DNA of 64,000 nucleotides from Mycoplasmatales bacterium. GTDB taxonomy: Bacteria; Bacillota_I; Bacilli_A; Mycoplasmatales; Metamycoplasmataceae. Positions 1 to 10,026 of the stretch are shown here, in pieces. The notes below the pieces were generated by a model, which was not told the origin of the DNA, searched no databases, and saw nothing but the letters and a program-made list of their open reading frames with translations. The stretch spans positions 1-64,000 of the forward strand of contig JABSQT010000001.1 of the NCBI GenBank assembly GCA_013215715.1. Reading direction: 5' to 3'. Within the stretch, counting starts at the first letter, position 1, and every line of letters starts with the position of its first letter. A program made the translations under genes and the position numbers.

Positions 1-638
1 ATTAGTGATAGGTTATTTACAAGGTTACCAATTGTCATGATAACTTTGTGTATAACTTCGTTGGCAATATTAAATGCATCTACAAGTGATTTACTTCCAT
101 GTTTGATGTTTAATTTTTCATTTGAAATTGTTATTAATGAATCGATGTTTGCTTTAAGTTCTTTAACACCTTCAACAGCATTTTTAGTTCTTAATTCACC
201 TTCAGTTTCAAACGGTGTTGTTACAACACCAAGTGTAAGAACTCCCATTTCTTTAGCAAGTTTAGCAATAACTGGTGCAGCACCTGTACCAGTACCACCA
301 CCCATTCCGGCAACAACAATAGCAATGTCATAACCTTCAACAGCTTTTTTAATTAATGCTTCTGAGTCTAATGCAGCTTTTTTACCAACACTAGGGTTAG
401 CACCAGCTCCTAGACCTCTTTCGTTAAACTTACCAAGTTTGATTTTCTTAGCTTTAGCTGTAACTTTTGTTAGATCTTGTTCATCAGTGTTGGCTAACAT
501 AAAGTCAACTCCTGGAATACCTGTGTTACATAAATCTTTGATAGAGTTAATACCTCCACCACCAACACCAATTACTTGGATTTTTACTAATGACTTGTCA
601 AACCCTGTGCTTGACTCTTTATTATTTGTATTTTTCAT
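1..638 (-). CDS. ftsZ: FtsZ-family GTPase, copy A (3' end outside window)
   Basis: Tubulin-like GTPase that polymerises into cytoplasmic filaments. About the first 212 residues are present; the window edge cuts off the rest. It is nearly identical to the complete copy at 6571-7617 and has the same start, MKNTNNKESS, with an AAGGGAG-type ribosome binding site upstream. The glycine-rich GVGGGG loop and the GGGTGTG tubulin signature are intact. The gene lies 18 bp after a surface propeller protein and is probably co-transcribed with it. Having two almost identical ftsZ genes, each behind a surface-protein gene, is unusual. Division function is not proven; a dedicated cytoskeletal role is possible. 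Confidence 0.93.
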   Translation of the reverse strand, partial: MKNTNNKESSTGFDKSLVKIQVIGVGGGGINSIKDLCNTGIPGVDFMLANTDEQDLTKVTAKAKKIKLGKFNERGLGAGANPSVGKKAALDSEALIKKAVEGYDIAIVVAGMGGGTGTGAAPVIAKLAKEMGVLTLGVVTTPFETEGELRTKNAVEGVKELKANIDSLITISNEKLNIKHGSKSLVDAFNIANEVIHKVIMTIGNLVNNLSL

Positions 639-656
639 TTATTTCTCCCTTTTTAA

Positions 657-2765
657 TTAATCTAATGATTCTATTTTGTTCATAAAATCATCGTTATTTT
701 CATTATTTGCTTTATTCTTTTTCTTCTTAATAATAATTCCTGCACCAATACCAAATATGGCTATTAGTACTCCGATAACAATACCTGCAACAGCACCAGC
801 TCCTAGACCTTTTTTGGCTTCAGCAATTTTTTTGATTTTAAATGTTGTTATTTCATTTGTTTGAACTGCTCCACTTGTCATTACTTGAACTGAAATTAAA
901 ACTCCATCTTTTGTTTTAACTGCTTTCACAATATATTGTGAAGAACTTGGTAAGTTAGTTAAATCAACACCAGTTTCTTTTTTAAGTGTTTTAATATCGT
1001 GAATCTTTGAAGCATCAACGTTCTGGTTTTTAATTTTTAATTTTTTAACTATTTCATTTAACTTCTTAACATTACTTTTATGTTGGAAAGTAAGATCTGA
1101 GTCACCTTTTAATAATCCTGTAGTATCTTGAAGATTATTAGGTACATCGGGTGTATAAGTTGTTACTTTTATAGAGATATCACCTGTAGCTGGATCAGCA
1201 GTTAATTGAATATCTCTAACAACTGTAACGCTACCTTTTGTAATTGCGTTTAAATCAATACCAGAAATCTCTTTTAAGAATTCTACTTTCTTACCAATGT
1301 TTGGTTGTTTAAACATTTCGTTTGCTAATTCTGATACTTTTTTACCATTTGAATTAGTGATTTTTTTATTAGTTACTCAACGAGTAATTTCTTTAACAAC
1401 CTTTTTTTGAGCAATAATTTTATTTATAGTTGCATCATTCATCCCTGCATATATATGTGAAAATGTAGTTGATTTTGAAATACCTTTAGTTGCTAATTCA
1501 ACTTTCAAATTAATTGATTTACCTGAAGATTCAACATTAGCTTTTATTGAAATGATAGATGAGAAAAAGTATTTTGATAGAGTTACCCCTAAATATTTCT
1601 CAATATCTTCTTTAGTGTTAATTTTCTTAACGATTTCAGATAATTTTTGATCGTTTTGTGATAATTGTCCAGTTGCTAATTCTTGTAATAAGCCATTAAC
1701 AGCACCTTGTTGTGCAAGTGAAAAGTCAAGTTTAAAAAGTCCTTTATTAGCTGTACCAAAATAAACTCCAGATTGTGTTTTTTCTAAGAAACCTTCAGTA
1801 TTCATATCACTTATTTTGACTAAGGTACCATCAAGTTTGTTGTTTTCAAAAACATGTAGACCTTTAAATTTAACCCCTGTATAATAAATCCCATCGATTT
1901 TCTTTAAAAATGACTCTTGGAAATTATCTGCTTGTAGTAATATAAGTCCGTTTTTAGTGAATTTATATAGACCAGTTGCACATCCAATGTAAACATCACC
2001 TTCAAGTTCTTGAACTCAACCAAAATCAACACGCATTTTCCCGAATTTAGTTATTTTTTTTGCATCTACATCTACTTTGAATATACCCTTTTGCATTGAA
2101 CCTACATAAAGGTTATCATCAGGTCCTTTTACCATTCAACCAAACATTAATGATGTAGTTGAGCTTATTATAGTTTCTAGACTGAATTGTCCTGTAGTAT
2201 TACTGTATTTAACTTGTTTCAATCCATCATTACCACCAAAATATATACGGCCATCTATTTTTTTCATGAAACCGCCTCTAGCATTTACACCATCGAATCC
2301 AATATGTTTTAAAGTATTATCTACTGGATTAAAAATCATAATACCATTCTTATCTGTACCTAAATAAATGTTTCCATATATCTTTTCCATGAATCCATTT
2401 TCTAAGCTATATGAGTTGAAAAGATTTTTTATTGTACCATTTTTGGCGACTTCTCATAGACCTCCACTATTTCCAATGAAAGTTTTTATTTCTCCATTTT
2501 TTAATGTGAACTCTTTCATGAATCCATTATCAGTACTAAATTTGTTTACTGATTTGAATGCGGGTTTAATTAACTTTGGCTTATTTTTAGCAGCAGTTTG
2601 ATAAGTGCTTAAGCTCCCAAATGTTTGTAAAGAATTACCTTTAATATTATTAAAAGGTAAATTCTTTTGTGTGTCTACACTTGTGCTTGCTATAGCAATA
2701 GTTGCTGGAACTGCTATTGCAGTTATAGCACCAATAGACAACATATATTTCTTCGTTTTTTTCAT
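657..2765 (-). CDS. Surface propeller protein with ~100-aa repeats and C-terminal TM, copy A
   Basis: Predicted 702-aa membrane protein; several in-frame TGA codons are read as Trp. The start has an AGGAGAGAG ribosome binding site. An N-terminal signal or anchor helix (MKKTKKYMLSIGAITA...) lacks a lipobox. Residues ~90-370 contain repeated IYFGGNDGL / VYIGCATGL / VYFGTANKGL units, typical of beta-propeller blades (Reg_prop-like). Three copies of a ~100-aa domain follow, marked by phrases such as LKEISGIDLNAI and LKKETGVDLTNL. Next come a glycine-rich transmembrane helix, a KKKKNK stop-transfer and a ~20-residue acidic cytoplasmic tail. The propeller should therefore face outside. ftsZ-A starts 18 bp downstream. 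The function is unknown; binding or adhesion is a guess. Confidence 0.85.
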
Positions 2766-2861
2766 TTCTCTCTCCTTTTTTATTCTTTTGAGATAAGTTT
2801 TTGGGGTATAATTGTTTTAAGTAAAAACCTTTATAGAACCCAAAAAAATTTCGAAAAAGTT

Positions 2862-2966
2862 GGAATTTTAACACAAAATTCCCTTGAGGTGAAGTTTTCT
2901 TCGAAAACAAAATGTTCCACATTTTACCTCAAGGGGTTGGCCCCTCTCGCTGAGGGCTATGCCCTC
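2862..2966 (-). promoter_or_regulatory. Structured leader element A (three-way junction)
   Basis: Nested perfect inverted repeats upstream of propeller gene A. The outer arms CCTTGAGGT (2882-2890) and ACCTCAAGG (2926-2934) enclose two abutting hairpins, GTTTTC/GAAAAC (2894-2908) and AAAATGT/ACATTTT (2909-2925), both with 3-nt loops. Flanking hairpins are GGAATTTT/AAAATTCC (2862-2882), GGGG/CCCC (2933-2944) and GAGGGC/GCCCTC (2952-2966). The same architecture recurs at 9863-9968. It lies between a terminator and the coding start. Whether it is transcribed (riboswitch-like leader) or acts as DNA is not known. Confidence 0.7.
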
Positions 2967-2984
2967 CCACCCCTAACACCCCTT

Positions 2985-3016
2985 TAAAAAACAACATATA
3001 AAATGTTGTTTTTTTA
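2985..3016. terminator. Bidirectional terminator hairpin
   Basis: AACAACAT/ATGTTGTT stem with an A-run on one side and a T-run on the other, so it can stop transcription from either strand. It separates the six-gene minus-strand operon from the propeller-A transcript. A sequence-variant equivalent sits at 9993-10026. Confidence 0.75.
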
Positions 3017-3130
3017 TTTAGTAAATGATGCGCTACAAACAAATAATCTTTTTAAAATATTAATAATATGAATAGGTTAAGTGGTGAAATATAAAAAATG
3101 TATTCATTATATAGAACATTAATAAGATAT

Positions 3131-3160
3131 AAAAAAACATGCCAATTAGAATTAGGCATG
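3131..3160 (-). terminator. Intrinsic terminator of the six-gene operon
   Basis: On the minus strand, a CATGCC...GGCATG stem is followed by seven Ts, 12 bp after the stop codon of the last operon gene. Confidence 0.8.
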
Positions 3161-3171
3161 CGGATTAATTA

Positions 3172-3876
3172 TTATCCTTTTTTATTCAGATATTTAAGTC
3201 AAGTTAAGCATATAATCGAAATAGTTGTAAGTGACATTAAAACAATTAAAATAATTTTATTTGCTTTAGAGTTGTCGGCTTCAATTGGCCTTGGCTTCAA
3301 TATTTCTTTTATATGTTCTTTAATTAACTTGTCTGGTAAACCGATTAATCGACCATGCAATCTTTGAATTCCGCCAGCTGTATTAGTAACAATTACGAAT
3401 TGTATTGTTCCATTAGTAGAGTCTGGTGATGTCATGAATTCAATTATCTTTGTGCCGTTAAAGGTTGAGTGTATTTTTATATTAGTTCATTTTTGAAGTA
3501 TTAATAATTTCTCATCAACGCTTCCTTCACTCATCTCACTTGAAATTACATTAACAGAAACATTTCCTTGATTGATCAATTTTTTGTTTGTTAATGAGTT
3601 CATAATCGCCAAATTATTTTTTTTCATGAGTGAACTTTTGTTTAAGGTTGACTTATAGAAGTTAGAACTTCTTTTTATAACCTCGTATGAATCCATTATT
3701 GAATCCATAAGGCGTGAGGCTATAAGTCTCTCTTTAGAATAATGTTTATTAATTGTGTGCATTAATTGGTGATTACAATCACCTTGCTTTGCGGCGGGTA
3801 AGGGGAAAGATATACCCGCCGTTGTAGTACTGAATAATAAAACTAGAAGAATTTTCAAAAATAGAATGAAACTCAT
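3172..3876 (-). CDS. Membrane protein, last gene of the ftsZ-B operon
   Basis: Predicted 234 aa, reading through TGA at 3199 and 3484 as Trp. It has an N-terminal hydrophobic signal (FILFLKILLVLLF), a ~170-residue middle and a C-terminal transmembrane helix (IILIVLMSLTTISIICL) with a short basic end. That gives the same signal, outside domain, helix and short cytoplasmic tail layout as its operon neighbours. The middle may contain a divergent copy of the shared ~100-aa domain, but this is weak. It starts 4 bp after the preceding stop with no good ribosome binding site, so translational coupling is likely. The family is not recognised. Confidence 0.75.
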
Positions 3877-3880
3877 TTAT

Positions 3881-4417
3881 TTATAAAGAATTTATTTTCT
3901 TTCAGAAATCATCTTCATCTTTCTTTTTATTAGTTTTGTTTTTCTTTGTTAAAGGTGTAATCAGTTCTGTATCTATTTGAGGTACAAATCCTTTTTTACC
4001 ACCTTTAAAAGAGGAACCCTTTTTACTTTTTTTATTTGAACTGGATTTATTCTTCTTTGGTGAATTAGTCTTTTTGTGTTTTTTAAACTTTAGTATAAAT
4101 ACACCAATTATTGATCCCAGTGCTAAAACTGCCATTACATTCATGATTATTAGAAGTAAAGTGGGTTTCTTGTTTTTTTCATCTTTAGTTTTAGTATTAG
4201 TTAAAACTTTTTGATTTGAATTGTGTTTACTTTGTATTGCAATTGTTTTAGATGGTTTAGAATAGATATCTAAACCTTTTGTTAAAGAATTATTTTGAGT
4301 ATTAAGATTTGTTTTAGAGATATTGTTTGTTTGTGAAAGTGAAGTTATAACAATTGCTGGTAACGCCAATGGAATCGCGATACCTAAAGAAACGATCATG
4401 CTTTTTCTTTTGTTCAT
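3881..4417 (-). CDS. Bitopic membrane protein with lysine-rich cytoplasmic tail
   Basis: Predicted 178 aa with a good AAAGGAG ribosome binding site. A signal-like N-terminus (SLGIAIPLALPAIVITSL), a Ser/Asn-rich external stretch and a transmembrane helix (IIMNVMAVLALGSIIGVFIL) lead into a ~75-residue cytoplasmic tail crowded with Lys, Ser and Asn that ends in DEDDFWKKINSL. The end of the ORF includes a TGA-encoded Trp. The basic tail could bind acidic partners such as membrane lipid, nucleic acid or the FtsZ filament, but this is inference. No homologous family is recognised. It is the fifth gene of the operon starting at 9768. Confidence 0.75.
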
Positions 4418-4517
4418 ATTCTCCTTTCTGTAGGGTGTTTAAAATTTTGAATTAGAAAGGGAAAATCACTTTGAAAAAGATTCATTAAGTGTCTACACAC
4501 TTGGCAGCAATACCCTT

Positions 4518-5108
4518 TTATTTTTTCTTCTTTTGTTTCAAAAGCAATAAGCTTGCAAATGAAGCGAAGATTATTATCGTAAATATAATCCCAAAGGGTA
4601 AAAGTAATTTATTAGATGATACTTCTGTATATGGTTTACCTTTTAAAGTTATAGTTATAATCTTTTTTGTGTTGAGTGTTAAGGCCACAAAAAGTAAACC
4701 TTTAATTCTATCTGCACTTGCTTTTATGCTTTTTACTTTAATGTTTTCTAAATCAATTCCACTTCATGTTTTGATATCTGTCTTTTGTTGCTTCAAACCA
4801 TGATTATTAATTACTTCCGCAATTTCTGTTATGGTTTTAGAACCTTGATTCAAAAGAGGTTTCGTCTTTAAAGATTCCAACTCTTTATAATCTATTGGTT
4901 TGTTTAAAGCAGTTTTATAGATATCGATTATATTATGATTATTCAATTGACTTAAATGTTTATTTGAATATTTAGAATTCTTATTAAATTGAGTATGATC
5001 CAATATTATTATTGAACTCATAATGAGTGGTATTGATATAAGAGATATAAAAGTTAATTTATATTGTAAGTTTTCAAATTTCTTGAATTTATTTTTTATA
5101 AACTTCAT
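4518..5108 (-). CDS. Membrane protein with one copy of the shared ~100-aa domain
   Basis: Predicted 196 aa, joined across a TGA Trp at 4764. It has an N-terminal anchor (LTFISLISIPLIMSSIIIL), then a domain with the operon's repeat signature (ITEIAEVINNHG... SGIDLENIKV... IKASADRIKGLLFVALTL). It ends with a transmembrane helix (LLLPFGIIFTIIIFASFASL) and KQKKKK. It begins 20 bp after the upstream gene with no clear ribosome binding site. Its layout is a minimal version of the propeller protein without the propeller. The function is unknown. Confidence 0.75.
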
Positions 5109-5128
5109 GTACTACTATCTTTTGAAAT

Positions 5129-6541
5129 TTAATTATTCTTATTTCTTGGGTCATCAAGAAGTGTTTGAATAAGTTTTTTTCTAAAAGGATCTTCTTCATT
5201 TAAAGCGGCATTCTTCATATTTTGTTTCTTAAGTTTTCTTTTTTTGAAAAATCCGTTTGTATTTTTATGATTATCCTTATTAGGGTTATTTTTTTTCATT
5301 GAGAAAGTTTGAGTTAATCATAGTTTTTGTTTTTGTAATAAAGAGGCGTTTGGATCGAATCTCTTGACTTGCTCATCAGATCAAGATTCAATTGAAAGAG
5401 TAACTACTTTATTTGGGTTTTTGGCCCCTAATGTATTTGTGAATATATCTAATGAGAGAACACCAAATACATCTGCACTTGATTCTATATTGGCAATTAC
5501 AGTATTACCTTTTAAACAAGATTCAAGATCAATACCCAATACTTTTAATAGTTCTCTTTGATCTGCTATTTTTTTAGCTATATCACTTGCCTTGATTTCT
5601 AATTTTCTAGCTACCTTAGCAGCCTCAAATACATTTATTTTATTTATATTTCCTACTGAAACACTTTGCATGATTTCTATGTGAGACTGATTTTGTTTGG
5701 CATATACAAATTTAGCGTCTTCTCATGAATAAATAGTTGGTAGTTTTACAGTTCCTTTTTTCTTATCAGCTTCAAACCTTAGAGAAACAGTTATATTAAT
5801 TAAACCATCTTCTCCAATACTTGAAACTTTGTAAATAGTTACATCACCAACAAGAGAATTGTTTAGATTTAAATCAAGTAATTCTTGAACTTTATTAACA
5901 CTTGTAAGTTGTTTAGCTATTTCTTTAGCTTTCATATTAAGTGTTTTAGCTTTTATACTTGCATTAAACATATCTAAATTATTAAGATTTAAAATAGTTT
6001 CTTGACTATCTTCTACAAATTCATTATCTTGAATAGGCTTTTGCATTTCACCTTGAACAGGCTTTTGTATTTCTGGATTTATTTGTGTAGTATTTGATGA
6101 TTCAACATTCTTTTGTTCTGGTTTTATTACTGTTTCTTTTTGATGATTGAAACGAATAACTCCAAAATCAATCTTTTCTTTTTGAGTTGCACTTTCTATT
6201 TCTACAAATAGATTAGCTTCATATTTTGAATTATTTACTCAGTTTGTTTGTAAGTATAATGCAGTGTTTTTAGGTAAAACAACAACATTTAAATCAATTC
6301 CAAAAAGCTTATTTAATAAAGGTACATCAATTCGTTGAATAAAATCACTTATTGATTCAAAATTATTATTGATTATATTGTTGATTTCTTCAATTGAAAT
6401 AATATTAGCGAAAGCTTCAATTTTATTTTTTAAAAGACTTATTCCATCTATTGTTTTATTTTTTGAAGAGTTCTTTAATCCGTTATCTTTTTCAATCAAA
6501 GTAATTAAATCTTTTTGTAAGTTAGTATCTTCATTCTTCAT
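5129..6541 (-). CDS. Cytosolic protein with three copies of the shared ~100-aa domain
   Basis: Predicted 470 aa. The start at 6541 (MKNEDTNLQK) is chosen because AAAGGAGG lies just upstream; a longer in-frame start at 6613 would overlap the ftsZ end and has no such site. There is no signal peptide and no membrane helix. Residues ~65-150, 190-275 and 290-380 each carry the repeat pattern also seen in the exported proteins (for example LLKVLGIDLESCLKGNTV). A basic, Asn-rich tail follows (KKNNPNKDN...FFKKRKLKKQ). It directly follows ftsZ-B by 29 bp and is a candidate cytoplasmic adaptor between the filament and the membrane proteins. That role is inferred only from context. Confidence 0.78.
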
Positions 6542-6570
6542 AAATCCTCCTTTCTTTTTATAATTTTTTG

Positions 6571-7617
6571 TTATTTTAGTTTTGAAACTTTTTTGTTTAC
6601 TTTTTCTCATCACTTATCTGTGAATTTTCTCTTAACAGGTTCCATTTTAGTGATACCTGTTGCGATAACAGAAACTGTAACGTCATCTTTTAATTCTTCA
6701 TCGATAGTAACACCGAAGATAATGTTTGTTTTCTTACCTGCTAAGTATTGAACTGTTTTAACTGCTTCATTTACTTCTTCTAATGTAATTGATGAAGAAC
6801 CTGAAACACTAACAATTGCTGATTTAGCATTTTCAACTGTTGATTCAAGAATTGGATCAGTAACGGCGATAGCTGCAGCTTTCATAGCTTTATTAACACC
6901 TTCGGAAACTGTTGCTGTTCCTGTAATTGCAGTTCCTTGTCCTTTTAGAACTCTCTTCATATCAGCAAAGTCAATATTGATTAGTGATAGGTTATTTACA
7001 AGGTTACCAATTGTCATGATAACTTTGTGTATAACTTCGTTGGCAATATTAAATGCGTCTACAAGTGATTTACTTCCGTGTTTGATGTTTAATTTTTCAT
7101 TTGAAATTGTGATTAATGAATCAATGTTTGCTTTAAGTTCTTTAACACCTTCAACGGCATTTTTAGCTCTTAATTCACCTTCTGTTTCAAATGGTGTTGT
7201 AACAACTCCAAGAGTAAGAATTCCCATCTCTTTAGCAGCTTTGGCAATAACTGGTGCAGCACCTGTACCAGTACCACCACCCATTCCGGCAACAACAATA
7301 GCAATGTCATAACCTTGAACAGCTTCTTTAATTAATGCTTCTGAGTCTAATGCAGCTTTTTTACCAACGCTAGGGTTAGCACCAGCTCCTAGACCTCTTT
7401 CGTTAAACTTACCAAGTTTGATTTTCTTAGCTTTAGCTGTAACTTTTGTTAGATCTTGTTCATCAGTGTTGGCTAACATAAAGTCAACTCCTGGAATACC
7501 TGTGTTACATAAATCTTTGATAGAGTTAATACCTCCACCACCAACACCAATTACTTGGATTTTTACTAATGACTTGTCAAACCCTGTGCTTGACTCTTTA
7601 TTATTTGTATTTTTCAT
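6571..7617 (-). CDS. ftsZ: FtsZ-family GTPase, copy B (complete)
   Basis: 348-aa tubulin-like GTPase. The GVGGGG loop (24-29), GGGTGTG signature (113-119) and catalytic T7 loop NIDFAD (214-219) are all present, so GTP binding and filament assembly are expected. Two features differ from ordinary FtsZ: the usual NITGG-DLTL segment is replaced by SVSGSSSITL (269-278), and the C-terminus has no recognisable FtsA/SepF-binding peptide. It ends instead in a basic stretch, KWWEKVNKKVSKLK, whose two Trp are TGA codons; this could be an amphipathic membrane anchor. It lies 18 bp after the propeller protein and 29 bp before the cytosolic repeat protein, clearly in an operon. Confidence 0.94.
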
Positions 7618-7635
7618 TTATTTCTCCCTTTTTAA

Positions 7636-9768
7636 TTAATCTAATGATTCTATTTTGTTCATAAAATCATCGTTATTTTCATTATTTGCTTTATTCTTTT
7701 TCTTCTTAATAATAATTCCTGCACCAATACCAAATATAGCTATTAGTACTCCGATAACAATACCTGCAACAGCACCAGAACTAAGTCCTTTTTTAGCTTC
7801 AATAGGTCTTTTTATTTTTAAGGTTGTTACTTCATTTGTTTGTATTGCACCTTTTGTAATTACTTGAATTTCAACTGAAACTCCATCTTTTGTTTTAGTT
7901 GCTTTTACAAGATATTGTGAAGAACTAGGTAAGTTAGTTAAATCAATACCAGTTTCTTTTTTAAGTGTTTCAATATCATGAATTTTCGAAACATTAACTT
8001 TTTGTTCTTTAATTACAAGTTTCTTAACCATTTCATTTAGCTTCTTAATATTGGCTTTATGTTGGAAAGTAAGGTCTGAATCACCTTTTAATAATCCTGT
8101 AATTGTTTGAGTTTTATTAGGAACATCAGGTGTATATGTTTCAACCTTTACAACGATATCTCCTGTAGCTGGATCAGCTGTTAATTCAATATTTTTAATA
8201 GTTGTAACACTACCTTTTAAAATTGCATTTAAATCAATTTCAGAAATTTCTTTTAAGAATTCTACTTTTTTGCCAATGTTTGGTTGTTTAAACATTTCAC
8301 TTGCTAATTCTGATACTTTTTTACCATTTGAATTAGTGATTTTCTTGTTAGTCACTCAATGTTTAATATTCTCTAAAGCTGTGTTTTGTGAAGCAATTTT
8401 ACTTAAATTAACATCATCAATTCCTGCATAAGTCTTTTCAACTACAACTGGTTGAGGTGTACCTTGAATTATTAATTCAACTGTTAATTTAATAGCTTTA
8501 CCTGAAGCAGCCACTTCAGCTTTTATTGATTTAATATCTGAGAATAAACGTTTTGTTAGGGTTACTCCTAAATATTTCTTAACATCATCAACATTATTTA
8601 TTTTTTTAACAACTTCAGATAATTTTAGATTACCTTGTACTAATCTACCTGTTGTTAGATTAGTGTTTAAAGCACTAACTGTTTCAGGTTGTATATTTGA
8701 AAAGTCAATTTTTTGAAGACCATTGTTTTTTGTACCAAAATAAATTCCAGATTCTGTATTTCTTAAGAAACCACCTTGTGGTGAAAAATTAGATATTGGT
8801 ATTAATTTACCATCCATTTTATTTTTGTCTTCTAGAATTCTAAGCCCTTCTCCTTTAATACCTACATAAACTAAACCATCGATTTGTTCTATAAATGTTT
8901 CTTGGAAATTACCTTTTTGGATTAATGTAAGACCTTTTCTATCCATTCTAAATAAACCAGATACAGAACCAACGTAAACATTACCATTTACTTCTTTGGC
9001 TCACCCGTATTCAACACTAGTTTTATCGTATTCAACCAACTTGTCTCCAACTAATTTATAAATACCGTTAGCTTTTGTACCTACATAAACATTACCGTCA
9101 GATCCTTTTATTATGAAACCATGTAACAATGAAAATTTAGATCCTTTTTTTGTTTTAGTAACTACTGCATCAGTTGCTGAAAAGTATCCTGTTTGTTGAT
9201 TATATTTAATTTCCTTTAATCCATTAGGACCACCAAAAAACATACGACCATCTATTTTTTTCATAAATCCATATTTGGCATTTTCACTATTTAGTCCGAT
9301 ACTTTTTAAAGAACCAAGATTAGGATCAAATCCCATAATACCGCTAGATGCAGTACCAACATAAATAACGTTATATAGTTTTTCTATAAATCCATTACTT
9401 AAGTCATATCCATTAATAATTTGTTTCATATTACCATTTTTATCAATTTCTCATAATCCTGCTTTATTCCCTAAGTAGGTTTTCTTTTCTCCACTATCTA
9501 GTTGAATTTCTTTTATGAATGCATTTTTAGTATCAACTTTGTTATTATTAAATTTAACCTCTTTTAGTGTAGGGGTAATTAATTTACTTTTGGCTGTTGC
9601 TTGATAAGTACTTAAATTCCCGAATGTTTGTAAAGAATTACCTTTAATATTATTAAAAGATAAATTCTTTTGTGTGTCTACACTTGTGCTTGCCATAGCA
9701 ATAGTTGCTGGAACTGCAATAGCAGTTATAGCACCAATAGACAACATATATTTCTTCGCTTTTTTCAT
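7636..9768 (-). CDS. Surface propeller protein with ~100-aa repeats and C-terminal TM, copy B
   Basis: Predicted 710 aa, paralogue of 657-2765, with the same order: signal helix, YVGTASSGIMGF / MFFGGPNGLKEI / VYVGTKANGIYKL propeller-like repeats, three ~100-aa domains (KKYLGVTL, LKEISEIDLNAI, LKKETGIDLTNL), a transmembrane helix and a short acidic tail. The C-terminal ~60 residues and N-terminal ~55 residues are almost identical to copy A, while the propeller differs more, as expected for an outward-facing region under selection. The ribosome binding site is AGGAGAGAG. It is the first gene of a six-gene operon running to 3172. Confidence 0.85.
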
Positions 9769-9862
9769 TTCTCTCTCCTTTTTTATTCTTTTCGGATAAG
9801 TTTTTGGGGTATAATTGTTTTAAGTAAAAACCTTTATTAGAACCCAAAAAATTTCGAAAAGC

Positions 9863-9968
9863 GGAATTTTAACACAAAATTCCCTTGAGGTGAAGTTTTC
9901 TTCGAAAACAAAATGTTTCACATTTTACCTCAAGGGGCTAAACCCCCTTTCGCCCGCGGGCTCCGCCC
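9863..9968 (-). promoter_or_regulatory. Structured leader element B (three-way junction)
   Basis: Same nested fold as at 2862-2966. CCTTGAGGT/ACCTCAAGG (9883-9891/9927-9935) encloses GTTTTC/GAAAAC and AAAATGT/ACATTTT, with GGAATTTT/AAAATTCC (9863-9883) alongside. The flanking GC hairpins are kept although their sequences changed: GGGG/CCCC has a different loop, and GGGC/GCCC (9958-9968) replaces GAGGGC/GCCCTC. Stem conservation despite base changes suggests a functional structure. Confidence 0.7.
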
Positions 9969-9992
9969 CCCTTCATTCCTAATACTTTTCTT

Positions 9993-10026
9993 TAAAAAAC
10001 AACACCCCCAAGTGTTGTTTTTTTAT
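9993..10026. terminator. Bidirectional terminator hairpin
   Basis: AACAACAC/GTGTTGTT stem with flanking A and T runs, positionally equivalent to 2985-3016 with a compensated stem. Confidence 0.7.

Larger units (their letters stand above)
6980..10026. repeat. Large direct repeat, copy B (copy A = 1-3016)
   Basis: Position 1 of the window aligns with 6980. The offset is 6,979 bp at the ftsZ start (638 versus 7617), and the match continues through the propeller gene, leader element and terminator hairpin. Near-identity is highest in ftsZ and both ends of the propeller gene, lower in the propeller. Copy A may extend beyond the window start. Confidence 0.9.

Noticed and set aside
657-2765. Apparent string of broken genes or pseudogenes
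   Set aside because: All breaks are in-frame TGA, which is Trp in this code; joined they give one uninterrupted protein, as in every neighbour.
6542-6613. Longer N-terminus of the cytosolic repeat protein
   Set aside because: It would overlap the end of ftsZ-B by 43 bp; AAAGGAGG directly precedes the 6541 start.
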